A stretch of DNA of 64,000 bases, from contig JAPNXP010000018.1 of assembly GCA_028753945.1 (NCBI GenBank), forward strand, positions 1,736,001 through 1,800,000. Direction: 5' to 3'. The position numbers were made by a program, and so were the translations under genes. This document shows positions 34,835 through 46,154 of the stretch, one piece after another. The notes beneath the pieces were generated by a model that was given only the letters and a program-made list of their open reading frames with translations, searched no databases and was not told where the DNA came from. Origin of the DNA: Hexactinellida sp. DTS-2022. Taxonomy: Eukaryota > Porifera > Hexactinellida. Position 1 is the first letter of the stretch, and every line of letters starts with the position of its first letter.

Positions 34835-36839
34835 TTACTTAACTTATTTTTAGAAGATTAATCCGTTGAAGGTGGATCGAATTTTTCTTAGTTCTATTTA
34901 TTATTATTTTTTATATACTAATTATTAGAAAATTGGTCCAGCCTATGTAAATGTTTAATTTAATTGTTTATCAACAACTAGTCATATAGACATGTATATT
35001 TCAATTAGTAATAATATCTAAATTACTTTCCTCAAATTCTACTTAACAGGATCAGAATCTAAGTAATGTTATTATGCCAGCAACTTCTAATTTGCTACGG
35101 TTACATTTGATATCAAGCTAATAATTATCAGCCTCTTATACCGCCCCAAACTAATTACTTTTAAATCATACTAGCCCGTGAAATATACCCAAGGCTCCTG
35201 TGGGAAGATAATTTCCATTCCCACATAACTCACATCGAACCCCCACTAAGTTACTAGAACCTCCTGATTAATGAGAATAGAAGTATAACAATGAGCATCC
35301 TTATATGTATACGGTCTATTTCTAGACGGTCTATAAAAGCCCATACAAATAAGCCAAAAATTTGTAGACCGTCTATAAATTCTGTAGACCACTTGCCCTG
35401 CTTTTTATGGGCAATACTAATGTATATGTAAGAAAACCTGGTCTAGAAAAAGACGGTCTACATATAAGATGTCGGTATAACAATTAATATGAGTGCAGAG
35501 TTCTGTATTACTTCACTGAGTTATTGATATTAGTTTGTAATGTTCCATTCCATTCAAGGTATCTCCACAGAATCCTATGTGAATTCCCTCAGGAAAAACT
35601 ATCCATTTTCCCACCACAGTCCATAGCAACCCTGAATATACCGAAAGAACACCCGACTCTCAGAAAAATATAAAATTACAGCTGTGCCGACAGCATTTTC
35701 TTTTGGTGGTTTATCGATAAGGCATCCATAAAAAAATTATGTCTGCCCAGATGTAATTTTAGATATTTTCGTTATGCATAATCACTATAAAGGTATTAAA
35801 AAGGTGATTCGGATGGTACCGACCATCTGTTGTGTTGTAAGTTTCCTTCCAAGTTCCAACCCACATTATTTCAGAGTGATAAATGTTTGAGTATCAAAAC
35901 AATAAGGTGTGTCAGCTGTACATCCTGAACCATGGCCTACTTAATATACGGCTATATATGTCGCCGAGAAGGCCATAAAACAAAGAGGCCAGTTTCTAAT
36001 TTTCAAAATGGAGAATTGATCTTTATTCGAATAATTAGCAATGATAGAGCTGAAAAGTGTATTATAACTATATAGGAATATGGTATCCAGGTACACATAG
36101 CACCCTCCAGAATTGTGATATGTCATCATCTGATGACGTTATGGTTATTTTGGTTGCGAATTATCTTGTTTTTCTAGCATACTTTTAACATAGTTAAACG
36201 CGTTATAAATGTTCAAAATTGGAACATGGTTATACCCAAAAGTAGTAGAATAAAATATATCGAAATTATAAATGGAATGTTGACACATTCCTCGGTTGCC
36301 ATGGAAAATGTATATTTCCTAAAATGTGCCATAACTCAAAATTATGAATGTTATGTAAACTAGGCTGGTACTGATCTATCCGGAATAGGTAACTTCCTAT
36401 TCATCGATAATACATTTTATATGCCTAACTTCAATAATATTTGAGATAATGAGATAATTAACACTTAATTCATTATTAGGTAATGACTCACTATCTCAAA
36501 AATTATTGATCATCAACTCAGAAACAATGGCTCTAAAACTACCACCGTCAACTCAACTAACCCAAAAATCAATGTGTCGAGCACTTCGACTCAATCCCAA
36601 GTTGTAGTAACGGAGACTACGACGATGGGCAACTGTAGACTAGTAGCGTACATAACCTACTAGTGGGGTTTCGTTCCATTACAGGAACTCATCAGGAGGG
36701 TGACCCTCGACCCCATGACTCCACTCACGCCTGTGGGTGGTCACGCTTCCTTATTGCCACGGTGTCTCCTTCACGACATTCGTGCCTCCTGCCGGGTGTG
36801 TCTCCATAACAACACTATCCCGGCCCCGATACTACAGTA
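34835..36839. other. Intergenic with repeats
   Basis: It contains the TAGACCGTCTA MITE copy at 35291-35475 and a short arm-family repeat at about 35930-36010 (GGCCTACTTAATATACGGC). The approach to the DIRS fragment from about 36530 is probably also retroelement-derived. No gene is seen. Confidence 0.5.
35291..35475. mobile_element. TAGACCGTCTA palindromic MITE (copy 2)
   Basis: Reverse-complement copy of 28088-28272, sharing GAGCATCCTTATATGTA, ACCACTTGCCCTGCTTTTTA and AGCCCATACAAATAAGCCAA, with modest divergence. Confidence 0.7.
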
Positions 36840-37230
36840 GTGTACTGCGAGACAATTAGCAGCCTTAATCGGCATACTGAGCTTCTCGAAGACGGCTATC
36901 AGTCCAGCCCCACTATTTACCGCTCACTACAATTTGCACTGATACTAGCCCTTCGCGCCTCAGGAAGGAAATACAACAAGATGATGGTCTCCCTTGGAGA
37001 ACCAGCCCTTCTAGACCTCCAATGGTGGATATCAGACTCCCAGGATTGGAACGGGACTCCTATTCTGAGGAAACACATAGATTGTACTATGCAAACAGAT
37101 GCCTCCCTCACGGGCTGGGGAGTAGTACACAAGGACCAGAAAGCATCGGGACTCTGGTCCCAGGAGGAGAGGTTGATTCACATCAACGTACTAGAACTGA
37201 AGGCAATATTCTTTGGAATCACCCTTACTT
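36840..37230 (+). mobile_element. DIRS-like retrotransposon fragment: RT connection and RNase H
   Basis: The open frame reads YRSLQFALILALRA, then LDLQWWISD, then QTDASLTGWGVVH, LWSQEE and HINVLELKAIFFG, the order found at the RT-RNase H boundary of DIRS-type elements. A frame change is likely just upstream, where the adjacent frame gives AALIGILSFSKTAI. Homology stops at about 37226-37235, where the opposite-strand fragment begins. Non-functional fragment. Confidence 0.75.
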
Positions 37231-38113
37231 GTCAAGCCAACCTCGATTTCCCGGAAGCTTTCTTGCGAATGAATACTAGGCTTATGAAACCGAGTTCTTG
37301 AGCGCATTCGATTGTCCCGATGGATAGGAGTCTAGTCACTTCTTGTTGGATTGCCAAAGCTGATCCTTCGGCAGCTGTAAGGACGGAGGTTCTGTGTTCC
37401 CTGGCAATAGTGGGTCTGATGTTAGGGGAAGTATTAGTCCGTTTATGTAGCCGATTATGTTCTTGCCCGGAGCTATCAGCACCCAGTTGTATATGAAACA
37501 AGGCAGGCGTCCCGTCGGTGGCGGCTCTGAATGTTGGGGACGCATGGAGCTGATTAGAGCAAGGGATTTTAGTGCTGTTTGTAATGGTTTGAATTGGTGC
37601 CTCTGAGGGGCTTGTTGGTATAGTATTGGCGGGGTTTCCGCTGATTGGCTCCACTGAAGCCCGTGCCTCCAGTGGAGCCCCCTCGAAAAAACTGATTTGG
37701 TTTATAGTTACTGGTGTAAGTGGAGAACTTTTGATCCACTTTTGTCTCTTGGTTGGTCGCTCTGCAGCCAGCTTTTCAAGGGTAGATCGCTCCTTTTGTG
37801 TGTCTAATAGGGTTTTGAGGTTGTCCGATCCAAACGCTAGGTTTGATTGATCGTCTCGTGGGAGAGTTTCCACTTCACTTGCCAATGCAGGATTGACTGC
37901 CCTAATCGCATTTTTCCTCCGTGCTAGTAAGACTCTAGCGTTGTTTGAGCCGAGTATGACTAGTGTTGCTGAAGCATGCTCCACGATTTGTTTGTGAGTG
38001 ACAGTGTGTGCTTTAATAATTTTTGTGATTAGCTCACAAATGGGACCGACCGCGTGGAGTGTAGCACGCTGTAGATCTTTGAACGTCTCGTCTCGATGTT
38101 TTACGAACCCCAT
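37231..38113 (-). mobile_element. DIRS-like retrotransposon fragment: gag-like region and start of RT
   Basis: A 293-codon minus-strand frame. The first half is gag-like (TLHAVGPICELITKII, ATLVILGSNNARVLLARRK). The end reads QQEVTRLLSIGTIECAQE, then VFIRKKASGKSR, which is the start of a DIRS-type reverse transcriptase. It meets the plus-strand RNase H fragment head to head, so the element has been rearranged by inversion or by two insertions, with most of the RT missing. Confidence 0.7.
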
Positions 38114-39207
38114 GTCCCTTTGAGGAAAAACTGTCTAGTTTTTATACACGCATAGCGGGAATGTCAGGGTGAGTATAGAATGAGTATAGAAACTAGCTTC
38201 CAAATGGTAGATAAGGTAAACAAGTATTCTGATTGCAAATATTTTTTATTTCAAAATTATAATATGAATATATATTGTTACGAGCCCTTCGGTCTCGGTC
38301 GCTTCGCGACCTTTGTTTGTTCGTGTTAGGCACTACGCAACAAAATTAACGGCCGCTTCGCGGCCTTTCCCTCCTCAAAAAGCAGTAATATTATAATAAA
38401 TATGTTAACCTATGGCTTCTAAATTACACACTACAGTACTACTTAATTGATGCGTGCTTAAAATAAATTCTGGGTTGTGACACGTTAATGCAACATAATG
38501 TAATTTGTTTGGGAAATTGTCATGTATACTTGCTTATTGAACTGAATTTGCAGTAGGAGGGCTCATTTTAGGGAGAAAACAGTAACTGACACGACAGTCA
38601 GGATAAGTTCTACACTGCGAACACTTTTCTTCTGCTAAATTATGTTTTTATTATAATGAAGAAGCACTACCAATTTAACAACTTAGGTTTGTTTGAGTTA
38701 AGTTCGCTTATTATAACTCTCTATATTATGAACACGAAGAACCTGACTGTTTTTCTTAAAAATAGTAACAAATAATTTAGTTTAGTAAAGTTATTTGAAA
38801 GTATTTAATGAGAAAACAAGAGGCCGAGTGCACAAAAATATCTGTATACACAAATGTCGCTATTCACACAAATCACTGTCCTTAATGTCGCAGTAAATCG
38901 TACACAACTGTCTCTCTCCGATTAGTTTAGCCATACAAATACAAGTAGATATTTTACTATATTCCATCATTTGTTCCATCATCATTATTCCTCATTATAA
39001 AGAAATTGTATAAACTGATTTTTGTTGCTGCTATCTGGTAAGTAACGGTAATTTGTAATGATGATTATTTTCATTCGACAGCATATGTGTCTATGAACAA
39101 AACTTTAGACAATGTAATATATTAACCGACTGATGGTTTTCATTTAAATCCTGAAGTCATAAGTTATACTTATGCTTTCTACTTTTTGACTCCGCAATAC
39201 TGAGAAA
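38114..39207. other. Intergenic with a hairpin repeat
   Basis: It holds the hairpin repeat at 38280-38376 and AT-rich sequence up to the CatSper-type gene. No coding region or clear promoter element is visible. Confidence 0.5.
38280..38376 (+). repeat. TTC-loop hairpin repeat (copy 3)
   Basis: ACGAGCCCTTCGGTCTCGGT is followed by GGTCGCTTCGCGACC and GGCCGCTTCGCGGCC. The two perfect 6-bp stems with TTC loops differ at one base pair each side (T-A versus C-G), keeping pairing. Shorter than copy 1 (3812-3935): the CACTCTCTCACAAAG segment between the hairpins is missing. Confidence 0.65.
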
Positions 39208-42200
39208 ATGTATTTACTAATTTATGTTTTACTTCAGTCATATTTTGTACTCCTCTTGCTAGCCTCACAGTCGTTGCAATGGAATGTTGATTTCCGAAGA
39301 AATCTAAGAATAACAAATGGCACATTGGTACCAGCTGATGACATCTCTCTGATTTTCATAAAGATACAAGATAATGGGGAATATGTAAGTACGCTCATTA
39401 GATATTTGCTATATTTACGTACTCTCTACACATGTTCAAATATCCATTTTCAACAGTCTAGTTCAATACAGTTCCAATCAGTCTTACAACTGGTGCAGCC
39501 ACTGCTCACTCTCAAATTACACACTCAGTCCCAGTCCGTTATAAATCGGATCCTGCCCCCACTCTGTCTCGTCTCGGCGCCCTCTATAGACTGTGACCCG
39601 TCTCCCGATGCAGACTCCATATCACGCATGTGTGACGCACACAGGCTGAGAACCAGTGGCGCCTCTGCGGCCCTCTCCCACTTCTGTCTGGAAGGGAGGG
39701 GCTTGGAGTGGGTGTGGGTGACAGATTTGCCGCAGACTCACATTCACACCTTGACTGCTATTGCTGTTATTCAGTCTAACACATTTGGTATAGATATTCC
39801 TATCGTCAGGTATGTTAATGGTTAGTGCTACGTGGCTGCTATTATTCTATTTCTCTGCCAGGCTACAGCTATTGTTATTCCCTATGAGCACTCTAGCTGC
39901 CAGACCAGCCTTGCATCTCCAGCTGATTCCTTCCTCTCTACCAACCGCTACAGCCGGTAACGTCGTTAAGAGTTCTCTACTGGCAGGCAACGCTGTTAGT
40001 CTGTTGGGTGGAGATCTTGTTATACAGCAACAAGACGAGTTATATTCGTTCGATTGGAATGTGAGTTGAGTTTGACTTGTTATTCCATAAACTGTTAACA
40101 TTACTATCTTAGTCGACAGATCTGCTAGCCATCGGAAGCTGTGATACTGTTAGCTCTGTGCAGGTGTTTGCTAATGGCTTACTTGCTAGTACAAAGGTAA
40201 TGCTTCTTTTCACAATTCCAATACAAGTTTGTTTATTTAATTATTTTTAAATCAATTATAGTATGGTCTGCTATGGATAGAGAGAGAAGGTCTCAACTAT
40301 ACTGTTAGTTGCATTGTATTCCTCTGATTGAACACAGGCCAAACTAATATATATATATATGTTGTTACAGGTGTATAGAGACCCTGGACATACTCGCTGT
40401 CCATGCTATTTGCTGCGAGAAGATAGGGAGCCGCACCACTTCAATCTGTTCTCACTCGACACTGAGAAGGGAGACATGCGGCTGATGGGAACAGAAGGTA
40501 GAGTACGCTACGTACAGAGTATGCGAATACGTATTTAGTTAGTAATAATCTCTTTTGTAGGCATATTTGAAACTTTCTTGAAGTCTAACCTCTTCACTGA
40601 GATGTCGCAGTATTTTGATTCTGGCGTCCTAGGTGGGTATATACAAGTTTTATTTAAATAATATATTCTTCACAAAATCTCTCACAGATAATATCACAGT
40701 ACTAGCCTATCTCCACTGCTGGGCGACACGGGAGATTGTATTACTGGTGTCCGACTCAGACCAATCTGCTCACTTAGTTACTTTTGATACAGGCAAGCAC
40801 TAAGCTATATCCCTTCATAATATACGAATGGTATCCTATTAGCTCGAGCGAAAATTACGGGTACCTATTCTGTGTCGTTCCTAGGATTATCTACTCTTAT
40901 TTTATCTACTAAATAAAATAACTTTTCCCGATTTAATGAAATATAATGAAACTTTGTGTAGCATTAATACTCAGCCAGCACTACTCTTTAGTGACAATAT
41001 TTTCTGATCATTACTAGTCATTCTGGCCGATTTTTCAAGAATTTACATATACTACATGTATATAACTATTACTTGTACGCTGTATTGTTTGTAATTACAG
41101 TTGGGAGCAGAGCTTCTAGAATCTACAACTTCCCTTCTTACCACCCTTCTCAATCAGGTAAGTACATTACATTCAATTGTTTGTATTGCTTATAACCCAT
41201 CGTATCATAGAAAGCAATAATGCTGCTACTCTGCTCCATCTCTCCTCCACAAGTCCAGATGCTAACCGCACTCTCCGTGTCAGAGACATGAAGGTTCTCT
41301 CACACTCAGAGATGCTTCTTTGGGGGACCTCACTTATCTACAGGTATATTTGCTGCAACAGTTAAATATGTTGTATATTCCGTATGGAAACAACCTATCT
41401 CTCCTTAGCCCTGACTTTGGACGCAGCTTCTACTTGTTCTCTCAAATTACAGATTCCATTTCTCACGTGGATGTATTTCCTACCGGTAGATTCATTGTGA
41501 TCACACGGCAGCACCAGGTGCTGTTATGTCCTATATGCTATTGAGCTGTATCATACTGCATTCTACTTAGGTCTGGTATGGTTCTGCTGGCAGTCTGCAC
41601 CTGGAACAGCTGGAGCTAGAGATACCAGATAATGCAACTGTTTTGTATCAGTTAATTAGTGACAATATTATAGAATTTGTAAGTTCTGATACTAATTCTA
41701 TCACGCATTATACTGGCCGATTTACCATTCCAATTATAGACATTCTTATCTGCTAATAACAAGCCTCAAACATCTCGTCACCGACTGCCCTCCCGCTCTT
41801 CTCCTTATTCGTCTTCTAACTGCTCTTCATACCTCAATTCCACTTCCCATTCAGTGCTAAACTCCTCTCTCCCTCTCCTGTCCCCTGAGGCGTGGCTAGC
41901 GGGATTAACATCACGTCCGGCACCCAACTCATCCTGTCCGTACTGGTCCCTCTCTCTGCTCTCTTCGCACTGCATCGCTCTCACCAGAGAGACGCACCGG
42001 CTTGTCAGTTCCCTACCTGACCTCCCGGAATTTAGTCCCGACTCGTTCACTCCCTCTTCTGCTCTCAGCTGCAGTCAGCTGGGGGAAGGACTGCCCCAAC
42101 ACATCTACCTAGACAAATCTTATCTCTTCAATGTTTCTATCTTCATTGACTTGTCTTCATCGTTCCCTTGTATCAACCAGTCAGGTACTCACTATTAGTA

Positions 42201-45200
42201 TGGCGTTATCATATTATTAGAGCCCATTTATATATATATATTATAGATGGTGATAGAGAGGACCTCCCCCGGGTCTCTGTCTGGCTGTCCAGTGGGATTC
42301 TAGAAACTCGCACTCAAACGCTCTACCATCCTCTCACACATAAGTTGGAATACTCGGTTTGTACTATTGTTAGAGTAGTTCTATGCATGGTGACTAATCT
42401 CTATAAGTATGATGGTGATAATGTTATATATTCTGTTTATTGTATCTTGTTTAGATATCCTTGAAAGCTAATCAGAGCTTAAATAGCAGCAAGTTAGAGA
42501 CCGGTAGTCACTTTGCAACGACAGAGATTAAATTTAAAGTTTGTTTTATTTTTACATAAATATACATTTGCATAAATTAATTACAATATAATATACTATA
42601 TTTTATTTTATATTTGATGCTATATACTGTTGCTATAGGCGTACTGTCTGTAGGTTACCCCTCAAACAGCTGATTGCAGTACACTGGATTATGGGATAAG
42701 CTCCACTGTATTCATTGGTTGTCCCTCGAGACTCTCTATCTTGTACGACCGAGTGGAATCTGAAAATGATGACATATGGATTAAGCCTGCTATCTGTGAG
42801 GCGCATCCTAACATGTCATGTCTGTTCTTCGATTTCGGTGAGTATTCGAACTCTATGAGTGTTACGTGTTGTATTGATTAGCTACTGATTGACAGGATTC
42901 ATCCCTCGCTTCTACGTACTGGACGAATTGCTGAATATTAGAATTCCGTTCGAAGGCTACTATAATCTGAGGCCAGTGGCAGCTGGACTTACTTTGGACA
43001 GAATGGTTAACTTTACGAATGTAACAGAGTACGTGTATATATGATTAGATCAGGATTTCATCTAGGCGTTCGCGACGCGCCCCAGGCGCGTAATTTTGAA
43101 AGGAAACTTGTCATGGCGCGCAAAATTCGAGAGATGCTCCCTTAGTCGTAATACAAATTGACTATTTAGGCGCGTGTGCGCGAGCTCAGACTTAATTTAG
43201 GCTTTGCCTGGATGAAACTTTGGATTAGCTTATTCATAAGTTATACATAATACATTGCAGACTTTTACTACGAATATTACTAGATGTAGTCAGTGGAACC
43301 CCGGAATTACGGTCACCCCCGGAACCGATAAAAATGGCCGTAATTTAGGGGTACCATATTTGTGAAATAATTATTGTTATAGCTACTATCTAGTATACGA
43401 AGTCAAACGGGACTTTTAAAAGTGCCGGAATATCGGACTGGCCGCTATTCCGGGTGACTGTTAAGCGGGGTCCACTGTACCATATATTGTCCTTTTGAAA
43501 TCCCTTGATATTTAATTAGGGTGTTAATTATTATTCCTTTTAGTCCCATTGGTTTATGGGCAGTGACAGATTACACAGAGAGCCCCATACAACTGCACAC
43601 TCAGTTAGCAACTGAAATACAGTAAGTTTGTAAGATAGGACTGCCAAACGTCCTTAGAACATGGATACCGTATTTACTTACTCGAAGTAGCTTAGGCGAT
43701 TATTAATTTTTAGCCCATCTCAGGGCGGAAAATTATTGATTTAACCGGGGGTCGGCAATTGGGCAATTATTTGAGGTGAGCTAATATTTGCTAATTGAGG
43801 AAATACTTTAAATTAGGGCTGAAACGAATATTCGAAATGTAACGAACGAACCTTTTTCTAAACGAACGAATATTCGAATATTCGTTCGTTTGGATGACTA
43901 AGCATTAAATCAATTTCTAGAGACAAAATACATTGGAATAAGGTATTTGATAATGTTACAATGGTATAATAATAGTTACAAAGTGTATTATACACTAGTT
44001 AACTAATATTCAGCTAATTTAAGTGGGAATTTATATTTACGATATCTCTAAGCTATACAAAAGTGTTGTTGTTGTCCAAAATTAGTCAACGAATATCCAT
44101 TTCAATCTAATATTCATCCAAACGAATATTCGTTCAATCATTTCGAACGAATATTCGAATATTCGGTATATTCGTTTCAGCCCTACTTTAAATACCATTA
44201 ACTTGTTAACCAACTCCCCCAAGGCTTATGTGGCGTTGTATGTAATTTATTCCGGATTTTCCTAGTTACCTACTTAGGTGTTGGTATATTTCGAATTTAT
44301 TCGCGATTATAAATTTTAAACCCCTATTGGGGGGGGGGGCGATTATTCGGGGCAGTCGATTATTCAAGTAGGGGCTACTATTTGAGTAAATATTGTATGT
44401 ACACTTAAATGGTTTAAATTTGTCTATAGGAGTTGTAACTACCTATACAGTAGTAATAGCTTGTCATATTATATTATATATTATTTTCCTTAGATGGCTA
44501 TGTATTCACGGCAGCTTCTGTGCAGACATCCGCCCTAGTTCAGAGTATGGGATTCCTGTATACTATTTGACACTCGAGTTTTCTAACAGGTCTTAGTGAA
44601 CTAGTACTTCAGATTCCAATGTTATATACTACAAGTATTAATACAAACTTCTGAATACTTTAGTTTGGATAAAGCAGACACAAGCTTCTGCAACTTCAAT
44701 ATACAATTCACTGTTCTTATCTACGGGGTACCTCTCGGTCCGATGGGTACAGTTATATCATTTGGTGTAAGTATCTTTCTATACGAAATTAATATTTATA
44801 ACTAGTACAGAGTAGTCAGGTTTGTCTGGTCTGCTTATTCTGAACATTTCTTTCGTCTACTTTGTATCAGAAACTTATTACGAACAAACCCTTTGGCCCA
44901 ATTTAGCAATTTACATAAGGTTTGTATTTAATAAGTGGAGTTCTTATTATGAAATTTCTCTATTATAAACACAACTTTAGTCCCCCGAATGCACAAAATA
45001 AAAGACAAACTAATTTAGGTTTCGCTGCTATTTTACTTACTGCTACTTATCTCTGGATATCCCATCTACTTGTTCAGGAAACAAATACAACAATACTACG
45101 ATTCACACTTCTATAGCAACGTGTATAGCGCTATAGAATATATTCTTACGAGCTTCACTCGTCTCAGAATGAATTTACATCTGAGGAAGAGGAGCAATAA

Positions 45201-45216
45201 AGTACAAGCGAGCTAA
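39208..45216 (+). CDS. CatSper auxiliary subunit (gamma/delta/epsilon-like), 21 exons
   Basis: Single-pass auxiliary subunit of the sperm CatSper calcium channel. Exon model: 39208-39384, 39457-39809, 39862-40060, 40113-40196, 40262-40303, 40371-40497, 40561-40632, 40688-40792, 41101-41157, 41211-41293, 41344-41517, 41571-41678, 41740-42184, 42247-42356, 42455-42538, 42654-42837, 42896-43028, 43544-43621, 44494-44589, 44664-44766, 45019-45216: 3012 nt, 1003 aa. Signal peptide at residues 1-20; large ectodomain rich in N-glycosylation sites; then family blocks FIGCPSRLSILYD, CLFFDFGFIPRFYVLDELL, WLCIHGSFCADI, EFSNR, FTVLIYGVPLG; one TM helix in the last exon (VSLLFYLLLLISGY) and a short basic tail. 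Intron 8 has a GC donor (CAG/GCAAGC). The 50-nt intron 41294-41343 has a weak donor; the sequence it removes looks coding, so that join is uncertain. The exact paralogue is undecided. Confidence 0.8.
43051..43222. mobile_element. hAT-like MITE in CatSper intron 17
   Basis: 7/8 matching duplication (GATTAGAT at 43043-43050, GATTAGCT at 43223-43230). The ends are CAGGATTTCATCTAGGCG and, inverted, CAAAGTTTCATCCAGGCAAA. It contains GCGCGC-rich motifs. A relative is at 55244-55405. Confidence 0.7.
43291..43477. mobile_element. Tigger-like MITE in CatSper intron 17
   Basis: The left end is CAGTGGAACCCCGGAATTAC; the right end, inverted, is CAGTGGACCCCGCTTAACAG, followed by TA. It contains GGTCACCCCCGGAA and its inverted counterpart. 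Confidence 0.65.
43670..44396. mobile_element. GTATTTACT-ended MITE interrupted by a hAT MITE
   Basis: In CatSper intron 18. The left end CGTATTTACTTACTCGAAGT and the inverted right end ATATTTACTCAAATAGTAGC bracket GCGATTATT-type motifs. A hAT MITE (43814-44185) is inserted in the middle. Boundaries are approximate. Confidence 0.5.
43814..44185. mobile_element. hAT-like MITE, TAGGGCTGAAACGAATATTCG family (copy 2)
   Basis: Perfect 8-bp duplication CTTTAAAT at 43806-43813 and 44186-44193. The ends TAGGGCTGAAACGAATATTC and GAATATTCGGTATATTCG..TTTCAGCCCTA are well-kept inverted repeats. Younger-looking than copy 1 at 19204-19531. Confidence 0.85.
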
Positions 45217-45911
45217 TTATATATGAGGATACACAGAATGATTCATAAACATACTTGTATGATTAACATCAGTTTTGTTTATTCTAATTCTTAAAAGATT
45301 TCAAAACTTATCTACTTGCTCATTTTATTAGAGGTATGATTAGTTGACTAACTGGCTAATCTAATAGTTGTAGTTGTCCCGATTAAGCGCTAAGCGGTTT
45401 CCTCAATATCCGAAAATAATAATAAATACTATATTTACCTTTGGATATTTGTCCTTAATATGCGGAGTCGTTTGTGATTATTTAAATACCGAAAATATTG
45501 ACACAAACTGGACGCTAACTTATTATGCATAAGTACCAAGTTCTCGAATAGCAGCCGAGGCATTATTTATTTTGGAGCTTATTTTTTGTTGACTATTTAA
45601 TAGAACAGAGGTACTGAAATACCTTGCAGTACAAAAGGCGTTCATTCCTTACGGCGTAATTATTTTTGAAATACATTAGAATTTAATTTATTGTATTTTA
45701 TAGGGTTTGTTTGCCAATCATCTCAATAGTATTTGGCTCCATTCGGATGTTTGTTTGCATATGTTAGTAATTAAGTATTAATTAACCACATTTATATGCT
45801 ATGAATTTCTTTTCAAATAAATACGTATTAATGAAACAACTGAACGAATAGATCTTAAGTTATCATTTATATCTTCCCTTCGATTGTGATAGATAAATAG
45901 AAACCCATTTG

Positions 45912-46154
45912 ATGTCGTATAGCGACGACGAGCCTCTCCCTGATAAGAGGTATATTTGTAGTGGGCTCAAAAATGACCTTCTTGCCTGTGTAAAATCATC
46001 CCCGTGCTACAAAATGGGAAACTCGCCGAGAGAATGTCTCAAAAACTTAGAAAATCTTAACCCTGAATGTCCACCACTCTATTATGCTTTTTTTGAATGT
46101 AAAAGATCATCTTTTGATGCCAGAAGTCGATTTAGAGGAAAGAAAGGCTATTAG
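45912..46154 (+). CDS. COA5: COA5 / PET191, cytochrome c oxidase assembly factor
   Basis: Single-exon, 80 aa, close to the family length of about 75. It carries a twin CX9C arrangement (C16-C26 and C53-C63), the mark of Mia40-imported intermembrane-space proteins, and the conserved end YAFFECKRS..DARSRFRGKKGY. COA5 acts in early assembly of respiratory complex IV. Start chosen at ATG 45912; the frame has a non-ATG codon (TTG) just before it. Between the two pairs it has extra Cys at 32 and 42 and a loop longer than in the human protein. Confidence 0.9.
   Translation: MSYSDDEPLPDKRYICSGLKNDLLACVKSSPCYKMGNSPRECLKNLENLNPECPPLYYAFFECKRSSFDARSRFRGKKGY

Noticed and set aside
41344-41361. 18-nt GTAT...CAG intron in the CatSper gene
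   Set aside because: Too short to be spliced and it leads to an immediate stop.
44820-44917. Candidate extra CatSper exon reading LSGLLILNISFVYFV
   Set aside because: Joining 44766 directly to 45019 keeps phase with a consensus GGT/GTAAGT donor and gives the expected TM helix; including this segment leaves the last exon out of phase.
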